Below, one piece after another: positions 55,135 to 64,000 of a DNA stretch of 64,000 nucleotides; position 1 is the first letter of the stretch, and each line of letters begins with the position of its first letter. A program made the translations under genes and the position numbers. The notes under the pieces are model-generated. The model was not told where the DNA came from. It did not search any database and saw only the letters and a list, made by a program, of their open reading frames with translations. Origin of the DNA: Deinococcus fonticola (GTDB taxonomy: Bacteria; Deinococcota; Deinococci; Deinococcales; Deinococcaceae); the NCBI RefSeq assembly GCF_004634215.1, contig NZ_SMMH01000012.1, positions 1-64,000 of the forward strand, in the 5' to 3' direction.

Positions 55135-56241
55135 TCAGATTTGACCTTCGCTTGACCTATGGAATGCCTCTGTTTGCTCCTGAGAAGGCCTTGAAGGCCC
55201 GAGAGCCAGAAAAAGGCGACTCATAGTCGCAGGTTCGTTTAGAGACCCCTTCATGGCCCTCTCAGCGAGTTTGAGCCGGTAGCGTAACGTGTTCACATGG
55301 ACACGGAGTCTGCTCGCCAGTTCTTCCAGGGTTCCAGAATGCGCCAAATACGCCCTGAGTGCGGCTTCTACCTTGCCATCCGGGTCAACGCTCGCCAGTT
55401 GAGCCTTCACCTGAGCCCGCAGTCCATTTAGGGCGTCGCTTTGCAGGAGTTCGTACAGGGTATCCACTTCCATGAAAGTCACGACACCCGCTTCACGCAG
55501 CGAGGACAGCGATTGGGCCGCTTCTTCCAGTGCATTTTTGAAGTCTGGGCGCTGGTGAGCAGCACTGACGCCCAGCTTCACGCGGCGGCCTGTGGATGCC
55601 GTCAGGGCGGCAAACAATTCGTTCGTTTCCAGTTTCAGGTCATGAGTCGACCACAACCAGATGGCCTGCGAACCCCGCACGGTACAGAACCCGCCCAGGT
55701 TCCTTTCCGCAAAGTACCCCTCGCCTACGCCCGCCAGCACGTCCAGCGCATGAGCGTGCGCGGCCTGGGCGCTGGCTCCTCGACCCGGTTCGTCCTCGAA
55801 CGAGGCGAGGGCCACCGCGAAGGACTCGCCGCCCACCGTGAACGGATCACTGTGTCCCTGAAGCAGGGCTTCCAGCGTACGTTCCCCCACGCGCCGGCGA
55901 GACGCGCCCGCTGCCGCCGATTGCAGGCGGGCCAACAGCGCGTACTCCACCACCACGGGCGTCATGGGGTTCCAGTCGGGGGGGAAACTCACGGTCAGGC
56001 GTCCCACATGCCTGCCGGCATGGGTCAACTTGAACTGCTGCGTCTCCCCTACCGGACGGCCCGCCGACGCCACCACATCTCCCCAGCTGGCGCGAATTTC
56101 CACGAATCCGCCAGTCAGACGCACCAGGAACGTCGCCAGGGCCTGCTCCGGCTGCGGGCGCGACACCGCCTGACGAAGCGAGGCCAGCAGGCCGGGTAAT
56201 TCCTCGATGGTCAGCGCGGCGGGCAAATCTGAAACGGACAT
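55135..56241 (-). CDS. PucR/CdaR-type transcriptional regulator
   Basis: 368 aa. The C-terminal HTH_30 domain is clear: ALRAYLAHSGTLEELASRLRVHVNTLRYRL. The central region has the GGDEF-related fold of CdaR/PucR regulators (FAVALASFEDEP, RRVKLGVSAAHQ). Its start codon overlaps an 18-bp palindrome, implying autoregulation. It is divergent from the putative secreted protein and the hpa genes, and is the only regulator beside them, so control of aromatic catabolism is plausible; the effector is unknown. Confidence 0.85.
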   Translation of the reverse strand: MSVSDLPAALTIEELPGLLASLRQAVSRPQPEQALATFLVRLTGGFVEIRASWGDVVASAGRPVGETQQFKLTHAGRHVGRLTVSFPPDWNPMTPVVVEYALLARLQSAAAGASRRRVGERTLEALLQGHSDPFTVGGESFAVALASFEDEPGRGASAQAAHAHALDVLAGVGEGYFAERNLGGFCTVRGSQAIWLWSTHDLKLETNELFAALTASTGRRVKLGVSAAHQRPDFKNALEEAAQSLSSLREAGVVTFMEVDTLYELLQSDALNGLRAQVKAQLASVDPDGKVEAALRAYLAHSGTLEELASRLRVHVNTLRYRLKLAERAMKGSLNEPATMSRLFLALGPSRPSQEQTEAFHRSSEGQI

Positions 56242-56258
56242 TTGTAGAATTCTACAAA
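56241..56258. promoter_or_regulatory. 18-bp perfect palindrome at the pucR-type gene start
   Basis: TTTGTAGAATTCTACAAA, perfectly self-complementary, overlapping the first base of the start codon. A bound repressor here would block initiation of the regulator's transcript. No second copy was noticed upstream of the hpa genes. Confidence 0.75.
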
Positions 56259-56288
56259 ATAAGGAGAAAAGTCTGTGGTTATCGACAA

Positions 56289-57149
56289 ATGCAATCGGGG
56301 CGAATGCCCCTTATTCTGAAGGGACTCAATCAAGCCGGGGGGCAGCGGGACGTGAACTTCACGCCAGACAACCAACAGGTCAGAACACACCGCGGACACG
56401 CTGTCAAAGTCGTGCTTCTCGGCGCTGCGCTGTCTGGCCTGGCGAACGCCGCGTCTTACCGCATGACCTCCTTCGTCGTGGTTGGGACACAACCCAGACC
56501 CGCCTTCGCCTGGTGCGACGCCAGAGACCGCATCCTGGCCGTGACCGCGCCGTCCCCCGCGCTGTCCGGGCCAGACGACGTGCGCGGAGTTTCCCTGCTG
56601 CGCTGGTTGAAAAACAAACCCGTGGCATCGAACTTTCATTACAAACTCGGCCCGCTGGAAGGCGCGGCCGGATCGACCTACATCGGCCTGATTCCCGCCG
56701 GGTTCAGGGCCACGCGCGACCTGACCAGCCGGTACTTCGTTCACCTGAGCAACGTGGAAAGTCCGGCCGGAATGGGGTACCGGATGCAGCGCGTCGTGCG
56801 CTTCAAGACCATGCAGGGGGAGAACACCTGCCGGTACATTCCGAACGCCGCCTTCATGGGAGCCACCGCGAAACGCACGGTCATCGTGTGGGACGAGGGG
56901 GACGCCATCACATACGCCACCCGCAACTTCGATGGAACACCCGGCGTTTACGTCACCGGCGGACGGAAAACCCGCAGCGTCGAAGGCGGAACCACCTACG
57001 ATTTCAGGACGGAGGACGGTTTCCAGTATCGCTTGGTCATTGATGATGACGGCCCCGGCACAGGCGCGGCGGTTCACGTTTTCCGCAATGGCAGCCTGAA
57101 ATCCCGTGAATCTTTCCTCGCTTACTCCATCAGCACCCCAACCCCCTAA
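56289..57149 (+). CDS. Putative secreted protein of unknown function
   Basis: Up to 286 aa. A signal-peptide-like segment (AVKVVLLGAALSGLANAASYR) lies about 35-60 residues in, so the true start is probably downstream of 56289, for example GTG 56352. The mature part is beta-rich (FVVVGTQPRPAFAWCD, TYIGLIPAGFRA, YDFRTEDGFQYRLVIDDDG), has no known motif, and contains only two Cys. It sits between the PucR-type regulator and hpaE, 22 bp before the latter, so it may be co-transcribed with the hpa genes. Confidence 0.6.
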   Translation: MQSGRMPLILKGLNQAGGQRDVNFTPDNQQVRTHRGHAVKVVLLGAALSGLANAASYRMTSFVVVGTQPRPAFAWCDARDRILAVTAPSPALSGPDDVRGVSLLRWLKNKPVASNFHYKLGPLEGAAGSTYIGLIPAGFRATRDLTSRYFVHLSNVESPAGMGYRMQRVVRFKTMQGENTCRYIPNAAFMGATAKRTVIVWDEGDAITYATRNFDGTPGVYVTGGRKTRSVEGGTTYDFRTEDGFQYRLVIDDDGPGTGAAVHVFRNGSLKSRESFLAYSISTPTP

Positions 57150-57170
57150 CCCCTCAGGTCAAGGAGAACC

Positions 57171-58730
<1,560 letters not shown>

Positions 58731-58763
58731 ACGCTCTCCCGGCCCCATTTTTCAGGAGGAATC

Positions 58764-60278
58764 ATGACAGCAACGGAGAAATTTGAAGGTAAGGTCATCC
58801 CGCCCATGCACAGGAATGGGACTGGGGCGGTGAACGGCGAGCAGTTCCTGGCACGGCTGCGGCAGAATCCGCCGACGCTGTACATCGACGGCGGGCGGGT
58901 CGAGGACCCCACCACGCACCCGGCCACCGCGAACATGTGTCGGTCGCTGGCGGGCCTGTACGACCTGCAATTCGAGGAAGACTTGCGCGACCCCCTGACC
59001 TTCGAGGAAGACGGCAAGCGGTACGCCCGTTCTTTCATGGAGCCGAAAACGAAGGAAGACCTGAAACTGATCGCCGAATCGCACCGGATTCGCGCGAATT
59101 ATGGCCTGGGTTTCCTGGGGCGTGCGCCCGATTACATGAACGCCAACGTGATGGCGGCGGGCGCGGGCGCCGAATACTTCGCGCAGTGCAAACCCGAGGG
59201 CGACCACAAGGTGGACTTCGCCGAGAACATGCGCCGCTACGCGAAATTCGTGCGCGACAACGACCTGTGCCTGACGCACGCGCTGACCAACCCGCAGGTG
59301 AACCGCAGCAAGATGGCGTCCGAGATGCCCGACCCTTACATCGCGCTGGGCGTGGTAAAGGAAACCGACGAGGGCATCATCGTGCGCGGCGCCCGCATGA
59401 TGGCGACCCTGCCGATTGCCGACGAAATCCTGATTTTCCCCTCCACCGTGCTGAAGGAAAACGCCGACAAGAGCCGCTACGCCATGGGTTTCGCCATTCC
59501 CTGCAACGCGCCGGGCGTGAGCTTCCAGTGCCGTGAACCCATCGACGTGGGCCGCGATCCCGAAGACCATCCCCTCAGCAGCCGGTTCGACGAGCAGGAC
59601 GCCTTCGTGATCTTCGACGACGTGCTGGTGCCCTGGGAGCGCGTGTTCCTGCTGTACGACGTGGAACTGGCCAACAAGGCCTACGCTGGCACCGATGCCG
59701 TGCTACACATGGCCTACCAGGTCGTGAATCTGAAAATTGCCAAGACCGAGGCGTTCCTGGGGGTGGCCCAGAGCATCGTGAATGCCATCGGCTCTGGCGG
59801 GTTCCAGCACGTGCAGGCCAAGATCGCCGAGATCATCATCATGCTGGAAATCATGAAGGGCCTGGAAGTCGCCGCCCGCGAGCAGGCCACCGTGAACAAG
59901 TACGGCGTGATGACACCGGCCCGTGGGCCGCTGGACGCCGCCCGCAACTACTACCCCGCCAACCACCAGCGCCTGCCCGAACTGCTGCAACTGCTGGGCG
60001 CCTCCGGCATCATCATGATGCCCAGCAAAGCCGACCGCGAAGGGCCGCTCGGGCCGCAGATCGACAAGTTCCTGCAAGCCGGCAACGCCAGCGCCGAAGA
60101 CCGCCTGAAACTGTTCCGCCTGGCCTGGGACATGAGCATGAGCAGCTTTGCCGGCCGCCAGTCGCTGTACGAGAAGTACTTCTTCGGCGATCCCGTGCGC
60201 ATGCACTCTGCCCTGTACGAGGTTTACGACAGCAGCGAACCCGTGCTGCGCATTCAGGAATTCCTGAAGCGCAAGTAA
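58764..60278 (+). CDS. hpaB: 4-hydroxyphenylacetate 3-monooxygenase, oxygenase component
   Basis: 504 aa of the FADH2-dependent HpaB family. It hydroxylates 4-hydroxyphenylacetate to homoprotocatechuate. Family segments include [22 protein letters not shown] [34 protein letters not shown], and [12 protein letters not shown]. It needs reduced flavin from a reductase (HpaC), which is not encoded in this window. GGAGG lies 5 nt before ATG 58764. Confidence 0.93.
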   Translation: MTATEKFEGKVIPPMHRNGTGAVNGEQFLARLRQNPPTLYIDGGRVEDPTTHPATANMCRSLAGLYDLQFEEDLRDPLTFEEDGKRYARSFMEPKTKEDLKLIAESHRIRANYGLGFLGRAPDYMNANVMAAGAGAEYFAQCKPEGDHKVDFAENMRRYAKFVRDNDLCLTHALTNPQVNRSKMASEMPDPYIALGVVKETDEGIIVRGARMMATLPIADEILIFPSTVLKENADKSRYAMGFAIPCNAPGVSFQCREPIDVGRDPEDHPLSSRFDEQDAFVIFDDVLVPWERVFLLYDVELANKAYAGTDAVLHMAYQVVNLKIAKTEAFLGVAQSIVNAIGSGGFQHVQAKIAEIIIMLEIMKGLEVAAREQATVNKYGVMTPARGPLDAARNYYPANHQRLPELLQLLGASGIIMMPSKADREGPLGPQIDKFLQAGNASAEDRLKLFRLAWDMSMSSFAGRQSLYEKYFFGDPVRMHSALYEVYDSSEPVLRIQEFLKRK

Positions 60279-60295
60279 GCCGCTGGCGTGGGGTT

Positions 60296-60326
60296 TGAGA
60301 GTCCGAGCAGCTTTTCAGGACTCTCA
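60296..60326 (+). other. Hairpin between hpaB and hpaD
   Basis: TGAGAGTCC (60296-60304) pairs with GGACTCTCA (60318-60326). No T-run follows, so it is more likely an mRNA-processing or stabilising stem than a terminator. Confidence 0.5.
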
Positions 60327-60367
60327 GACCCTGTGGCCCGAACCCATTGATTTGGAGGCAACACGAG

Positions 60368-61342
60368 ATGAAACCAGATGTGATTCGGATCGCTCAGGCG
60401 ATTTTTACTGTGAAGGACCTGGCGGCCAGCAAGGAGTTTTACGTTGACCTGCTGGGCATGAACGTGCTGCACGAACAGGGAGACGCGCTGTACCTGCGCG
60501 GCGTGGAAGACCGCGAGTGGACGCTGAAACTGGAGCAGTGCAAAGGTAGTGAGGAAGCCCGCGTGCGTCACCTGGGCTACCGCGTGCGCGACGAGCATAC
60601 GCTGGACGCGCTGGTGAACCTCGCGGAAACCCAGGGGCTCCCCCACCGCTGGGAAGAAGAACTGGATCGCCCGAGGATGCTGCGCCTGCAAGACCCCTTC
60701 GGTATTCCGGTGGCGTTTTACCACGACGTGAAGACGTATCCGTGGCTGTTGCAGGAGTATCACCAGCACCGTGGCCCCGGTTTGCAGCGTGTGGATCACT
60801 GCAACGTGCGCGTGCCGGACGTGAAAGCCACCATGGACTGGTACATGGACGAACTCGGCTTCCGCCTCTCGGAATACACCGTGGACGAGCAGGATCAGTG
60901 GTGGGCGGCCTGGATTCAGCGGCGCGGCGGCGTGCACGATTTTGCCCTCACGAACGGCGCAGGGCCGTGCCTGCACCACTGGGCGTACTGGATGCCCGAC
61001 GCCCTGAGCATCATCAAGACCTGCGACATCCTGGCCGGGGCGCGGCAGCCCGAGCGCATCGAGCGTGGCCCGGGGCGTCACGGCGTCAGCAACGCGTTCT
61101 TCCTGTACATCCGCGATCCGGACGGCCACCGCATCGAGCTGTACACCAGCGATTACATCACGGTCGACCCGGACTTCGTGCCGATCAAGTGGCTGCGTGA
61201 CGACCCGCGCCGCCAGACGCTGTGGGGCGCGAAAACGCCGCGCAGCTGGTTCGAGGAAGCCAGCCCCATGGAGGCCTTCGAGGGCGGCGTGCAGCAGCCC
61301 AAAGAGGGCAAACTGACCGGCATTCCCGCACACGTCATCTGA
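60368..61342 (+). CDS. hpaD: 3,4-dihydroxyphenylacetate 2,3-dioxygenase (VOC-type extradiol dioxygenase)
   Basis: 324 aa, two VOC modules. Metal-site residues are in RVDHCNVRVPDV, CLHHWAYWM and HRIELYTSDY (His-His-Glu), matching the type I extradiol dioxygenase plan with Fe or Mn. It cleaves homoprotocatechuate at the 2,3 position. GGAGG (60354-60358) lies 9 nt before ATG 60368. Confidence 0.92.
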   Translation: MKPDVIRIAQAIFTVKDLAASKEFYVDLLGMNVLHEQGDALYLRGVEDREWTLKLEQCKGSEEARVRHLGYRVRDEHTLDALVNLAETQGLPHRWEEELDRPRMLRLQDPFGIPVAFYHDVKTYPWLLQEYHQHRGPGLQRVDHCNVRVPDVKATMDWYMDELGFRLSEYTVDEQDQWWAAWIQRRGGVHDFALTNGAGPCLHHWAYWMPDALSIIKTCDILAGARQPERIERGPGRHGVSNAFFLYIRDPDGHRIELYTSDYITVDPDFVPIKWLRDDPRRQTLWGAKTPRSWFEEASPMEAFEGGVQQPKEGKLTGIPAHVI

Positions 61343-61527
61343 GTGGCGTCGGCTGGCCGGGAAAACGTAGGCTGGCCTGAACCTGTCGGGCCGCTTGAGG
61401 GGACGTGATGACGGGAGCCTTCTGGCTCCACCGAAGCCGTTTCCAGTCAGGCGGCCCTCACGTCTGGACAAGAGAATTCAATACAGTACGGCCCGAGGTC
61501 GACGAAAGGCCGCACCGAAGGAGATAC

Positions 61528-62316
61528 ATGAAAACCGCAAATTTCATCGTTGGTGGACGCCAGCTCAAAGGGGAACTCCGCCAGGACGGTCTGCTGTACG
61601 ACGCGGCTGGCGAGGCCCATCACCCGGATCAGGTGCAGTTCCTGCTGCCGCTGAAACCCGGCAAGGTTATTGCCCTGGCGCTGAACTACGCCGACCACGT
61701 GGCCGAACTGGGTTTCAAGGCCCCCGAGGAACCGGTCATGTTTCTGAAACCCAACACCAGCCTGCTGCCGCACGGTGGCACGGTCATCTACCCCCGCGGC
61801 GCAAAATTCATGCACTACGAGGTGGAACTGGGCATCGTGATCGGGCGCGATGCCCGCCGCGTGAAAGCCAGGGACGCCCAGGACTACGTGGGTGGGTACA
61901 CCATCGCCAACGACCTGGTGGTGCGCGATTACGTCAGCAACTACTACCGCCCCCCCATGCGCGCCAAGGGCTGGGACACCTTCGGCCCGATGGGGCCTTA
62001 CCTGGTGAGCGCCGACGAGATCGCCGACCCGTACAACCTGGGCCTGCGGGCTTACGTGAACGGTGAACTGCGCCAGGAAGGCAGCACCAAGGACATGATC
62101 CTGAAAGCCCCCGAGCTGATCGAGTTCATGAGCCGCTTCATGACCCTGGAAGCCGGCGACGTGATCCTGACCGGAACGCCTAAAGGAGTCTCGCACGTGC
62201 ACCCCGGCGACGTGATGCGCATGGAAATCGACGGGCTGGGCGCACTGGAGAACCCGGTGGCGCTGGAAGACGAGAGCGCCGAGCCGCTGATCGCGCAGGA
62301 AGGCGAACGCAAGTAA
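61528..62316 (+). CDS. hpaG: Fumarylacetoacetate hydrolase-fold isomerase/decarboxylase (HpaG type)
   Basis: 262 aa. The FAH-fold acid-metal residues appear in HYEVELGIVIGRDA and YTIANDLVVRDY, and GPMGPYLV and LTGTPKGV complete the signature. In the homoprotocatechuate pathway this family decarboxylates 5-oxo-pent-3-ene-1,2,5-tricarboxylate. AAGGAG lies 6 nt before ATG 61528, so the start is clear. It overlaps hpaF by one base. Confidence 0.88.
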   Translation: MKTANFIVGGRQLKGELRQDGLLYDAAGEAHHPDQVQFLLPLKPGKVIALALNYADHVAELGFKAPEEPVMFLKPNTSLLPHGGTVIYPRGAKFMHYEVELGIVIGRDARRVKARDAQDYVGGYTIANDLVVRDYVSNYYRPPMRAKGWDTFGPMGPYLVSADEIADPYNLGLRAYVNGELRQEGSTKDMILKAPELIEFMSRFMTLEAGDVILTGTPKGVSHVHPGDVMRMEIDGLGALENPVALEDESAEPLIAQEGERK

Positions 62317-62702
62317 TGCCGCACCTGACCGTCGAGTACACCGACAACCTGCAGAGCCCGCGCATTCCCGAATTGCTGCGGGCACTGAATGCCGTGCTGC
62401 TCGCGCGCCCGGACGTGTATCCGGTGGGCGGCATCCGGGCGCGGGCCTACCGCCTGACCGAATACGCCGTGGCCGACAGCACCGATCCACAGGACGCTTT
62501 CGTGCATGTCGTCCTGAAAATAGGGGCGGGCCGCAGCGACGAGGTGAAGCAGGCCACCGGGGATGACCTGTTTGCCGTGCTGAAGGCCCACTTCGCTGAG
62601 GAGTTCGCGGCGCGGCCCCTGGCGCTCTCGCAGGAGATTCAGGAATTCAGCGAGGCTGGCACGTGGAAGCACAACAACATTCACGCGCGGTACAGGAAGT
62701 GA
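62316..62702 (+). CDS. hpaF: 5-carboxymethyl-2-hydroxymuconate delta-isomerase
   Basis: 128 aa, the usual length of HpaF. It begins [12 protein letters not shown] with the catalytic Pro2 of the tautomerase-like fold, and contains [22 protein letters not shown]. It isomerises the ring-cleavage acid within the pathway. It starts on the last base of the hpaG stop (TAATG). Confidence 0.93.
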   Translation: MPHLTVEYTDNLQSPRIPELLRALNAVLLARPDVYPVGGIRARAYRLTEYAVADSTDPQDAFVHVVLKIGAGRSDEVKQATGDDLFAVLKAHFAEEFAARPLALSQEIQEFSEAGTWKHNNIHARYRK

Positions 62703-62733
62703 AGCCCTCCCCTCTCCCCCACCGGAGGTTCGC

Positions 62734-63540
62734 ATGCTGACGCCTGAGCAGATCAGCGACGCCGTGACGCGCTTGCACCACGCCGAGGAAACCCGCACGC
62801 AGATTTCGCAACTGTCGCGGCAGTACCCGGACATCACCATTGAGGACGCCTACCGGGTGCAGGACGCCTGGGTGGCACACAAGCTCAGCCTCGGCCGCCG
62901 GGTGTACGGCCACAAGATCGGCCTGACCTCGCGGGCCATGCAGAAGTCCAGCAACATCAACGAGCCCGACTACGGCGTGCTGCTCGACGACATGGTTTTT
63001 CCGGAAGGCAGCGAGATTCCCACCTCGCGCTTCATCGTGCCGCGCGTGGAGGTGGAGCTGGCGTTCCTGCTCGAAAAAGATCTGGAAGGCCCGAACTGCA
63101 CTGCCTTCGACGTTCTGGACGCCACCAGATACGTTTTTCCCGCCGTGGAGATCATCGACGCCCGCATTCAGCAGGTCGACCCGGAAACGAAGGCCACCCG
63201 CAAGGTGTTCGACACCATCAGCGACAACGCCGCGAACGCCGGCATCATCGTGGGTGGGCGCAGCGTGCGGCCCTTCGACGTTGACCTGCGCTGGATGAGC
63301 GCCCTGCTGTACCGCAACGGCGTGATCGAGGAAACTGGCGTGGCCGCCGGGGTGCTGAACAACCCCGTGAACGGCGTGGCGTGGCTGGCGAACAAGTACG
63401 CCCCGCACGGGCGCAAACTCGAAGCCGGACAGATCATCCTGGCCGGGTCGTTTACCCGCCCTGTCGAAGCCGAACCCGGCGACGTGTTCCACGCCGATTA
63501 CGGCCCGCTGGGCGGACTGTCTTTCAGGTTCGCAAAATGA
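62734..63540 (+). CDS. hpaH: 2-oxo-hepta-4-ene-1,7-dioate hydratase
   Basis: 268 aa. It hydrates the dienoate to 4-hydroxy-2-oxoheptanedioate. Family patterns are [29 protein letters not shown] and [20 protein letters not shown] lies 6 nt before ATG 62734. Its stop overlaps the hpaI start as ATGA. Confidence 0.93.
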   Translation: MLTPEQISDAVTRLHHAEETRTQISQLSRQYPDITIEDAYRVQDAWVAHKLSLGRRVYGHKIGLTSRAMQKSSNINEPDYGVLLDDMVFPEGSEIPTSRFIVPRVEVELAFLLEKDLEGPNCTAFDVLDATRYVFPAVEIIDARIQQVDPETKATRKVFDTISDNAANAGIIVGGRSVRPFDVDLRWMSALLYRNGVIEETGVAAGVLNNPVNGVAWLANKYAPHGRKLEAGQIILAGSFTRPVEAEPGDVFHADYGPLGGLSFRFAK

Positions 63541-64000
63541 ATGGACTGATCAATGAATTCAAAGTGGCCTTGCAGTCCCGTCAGCCGCAGATCGGCCTGT
63601 GGCTGGGCCTGGCCGATCCGTACTGCGCCGAAATCTGCGCCGGTGCGGGCTTCGACTGGCTGCTGATCGACGGCGAGCACGCCCCCAACGATGTTCGCAG
63701 CACCCTGTCCATCCTTCAGACGCTGGCCGCTTACCCGGTTGCGCCGGTGGTGCGGCCCCCCGTGGTGCAGACGCACCTGATCAAGCAGTATCTCGATCTG
63801 GGCGTGCAGACGCTGCTGCTGCCCATGATCGACACCGCCGAGCAGGCGCAGGCGGCCGTGACCGCCACACGCTACCCGCCGCAAGGCGTGCGCGGCGTGG
63901 GCAGTGCCCTGGCCCGCGCTTCACGCTGGAACAGCATTCCCGATTACCTGCACCGCGCCGACAGTGAAATCTGCGTGCTGGTGCAGGCGGAAACCAGAGA
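63537..64000 (+). CDS. hpaI: 4-hydroxy-2-oxoheptanedioate aldolase, 5' part (runs off window end)
   Basis: The first 154 codons of a class II HpcH/HpaI-type aldolase. The catalytic region is [11 protein letters not shown] (Glu47, His48) and the conserved Arg is in VVRPPVV. It cleaves the aldol to pyruvate and succinate semialdehyde, the last step of the pathway. It is coupled to hpaH by ATGA overlap. The 3' end lies outside the window. Confidence 0.93.
   Translation, partial: MNGLINEFKVALQSRQPQIGLWLGLADPYCAEICAGAGFDWLLIDGEHAPNDVRSTLSILQTLAAYPVAPVVRPPVVQTHLIKQYLDLGVQTLLLPMIDTAEQAQAAVTATRYPPQGVRGVGSALARASRWNSIPDYLHRADSEICVLVQAETR

Overview
The window looks like part of a high-GC secondary replicon (megaplasmid or second chromosome) of a Deinococcus species. 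Three things point there: a bacteriophytochrome very like the D. radiodurans type next to its haem oxygenase, a plasmid-type replication initiator with an iteron origin, and repeated leaderless promoters in which a TANNNT box ends 5-6 nt before the start codon. The genus is inferred from recalled family resemblance, not from a search.

Layout. 0-2 kb: the 5' end of an IS630-type transposase gene, a DUF4142 protein, and an intact IS4-family element with a 9-bp target duplication. 2-9.7 kb: sugar nucleotidyltransferase, the red-light module (haem oxygenase, phytochrome kinase, single-domain receiver), a BadF-type kinase, a sensor kinase and a HIT protein. 9.7-16.9 kb: DUF3995 protein, TetR with its flavin monooxygenase, an OmpR-type regulator, DUF808 protein, and two divergent tyrosine-recombinase genes, one lacking most catalytic residues. 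17-26.7 kb: subtilisin-like lipoprotein, then the histidine-utilisation region (IclR regulator, serine hydrolase, hutU-hutG-unknown-hutI-hutH, terminator). A 15-bp motif is shared by the iclR and hutU upstream regions. 26.7-29.2 kb: MBL hydrolase, enoyl-CoA hydratase and gamma carbonic anhydrase family genes. 29.5-34 kb: a MarR regulon resembling B. subtilis mhq (two ring-cleavage-type dioxygenases, a carboxylesterase and a frameshifted luciferase-like gene), with one 16-bp palindrome upstream of marR and again upstream of the second dioxygenase.

34-40.9 kb is a decayed signalling region. It holds a frameshifted GGDEF protein, an intact HrtBA-like ABC transporter behind palindromic operators, and two sensor-kinase fragments joined tail to tail. 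40.9-45.7 kb is a class Ib ribonucleotide reductase operon (thioesterase, a 71-aa protein, nrdI, nrdE, nrdF, nrdH-like) behind a promoter, a cobalamin-riboswitch-like leader and an intrinsic terminator. This layout fits repression of the B12-independent enzyme by vitamin B12. 45.7-48.4 kb is an IS-rearranged stretch with a truncated cueP-like gene, a second IS4-family element without target duplication, and the 3' part of an IS630-type transposase gene.

48.6-52.7 kb: two convergent TPR-linked cyclic-di-GMP genes (GGDEF, and GGDEF-EAL). 53-55.1 kb: the replication origin, with a rep gene, 12 direct iterons mostly spaced by whole helical turns, an AT-rich segment, and single inverted iterons on either side. 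55.1-64 kb: a PucR-type regulator with an 18-bp palindrome at its start codon, a putative secreted protein, and a homoprotocatechuate (4-hydroxyphenylacetate) catabolic cluster hpaE-B-D-G-F-H-I; hpaI runs off the window end. No tRNA, rRNA or CRISPR array was seen.
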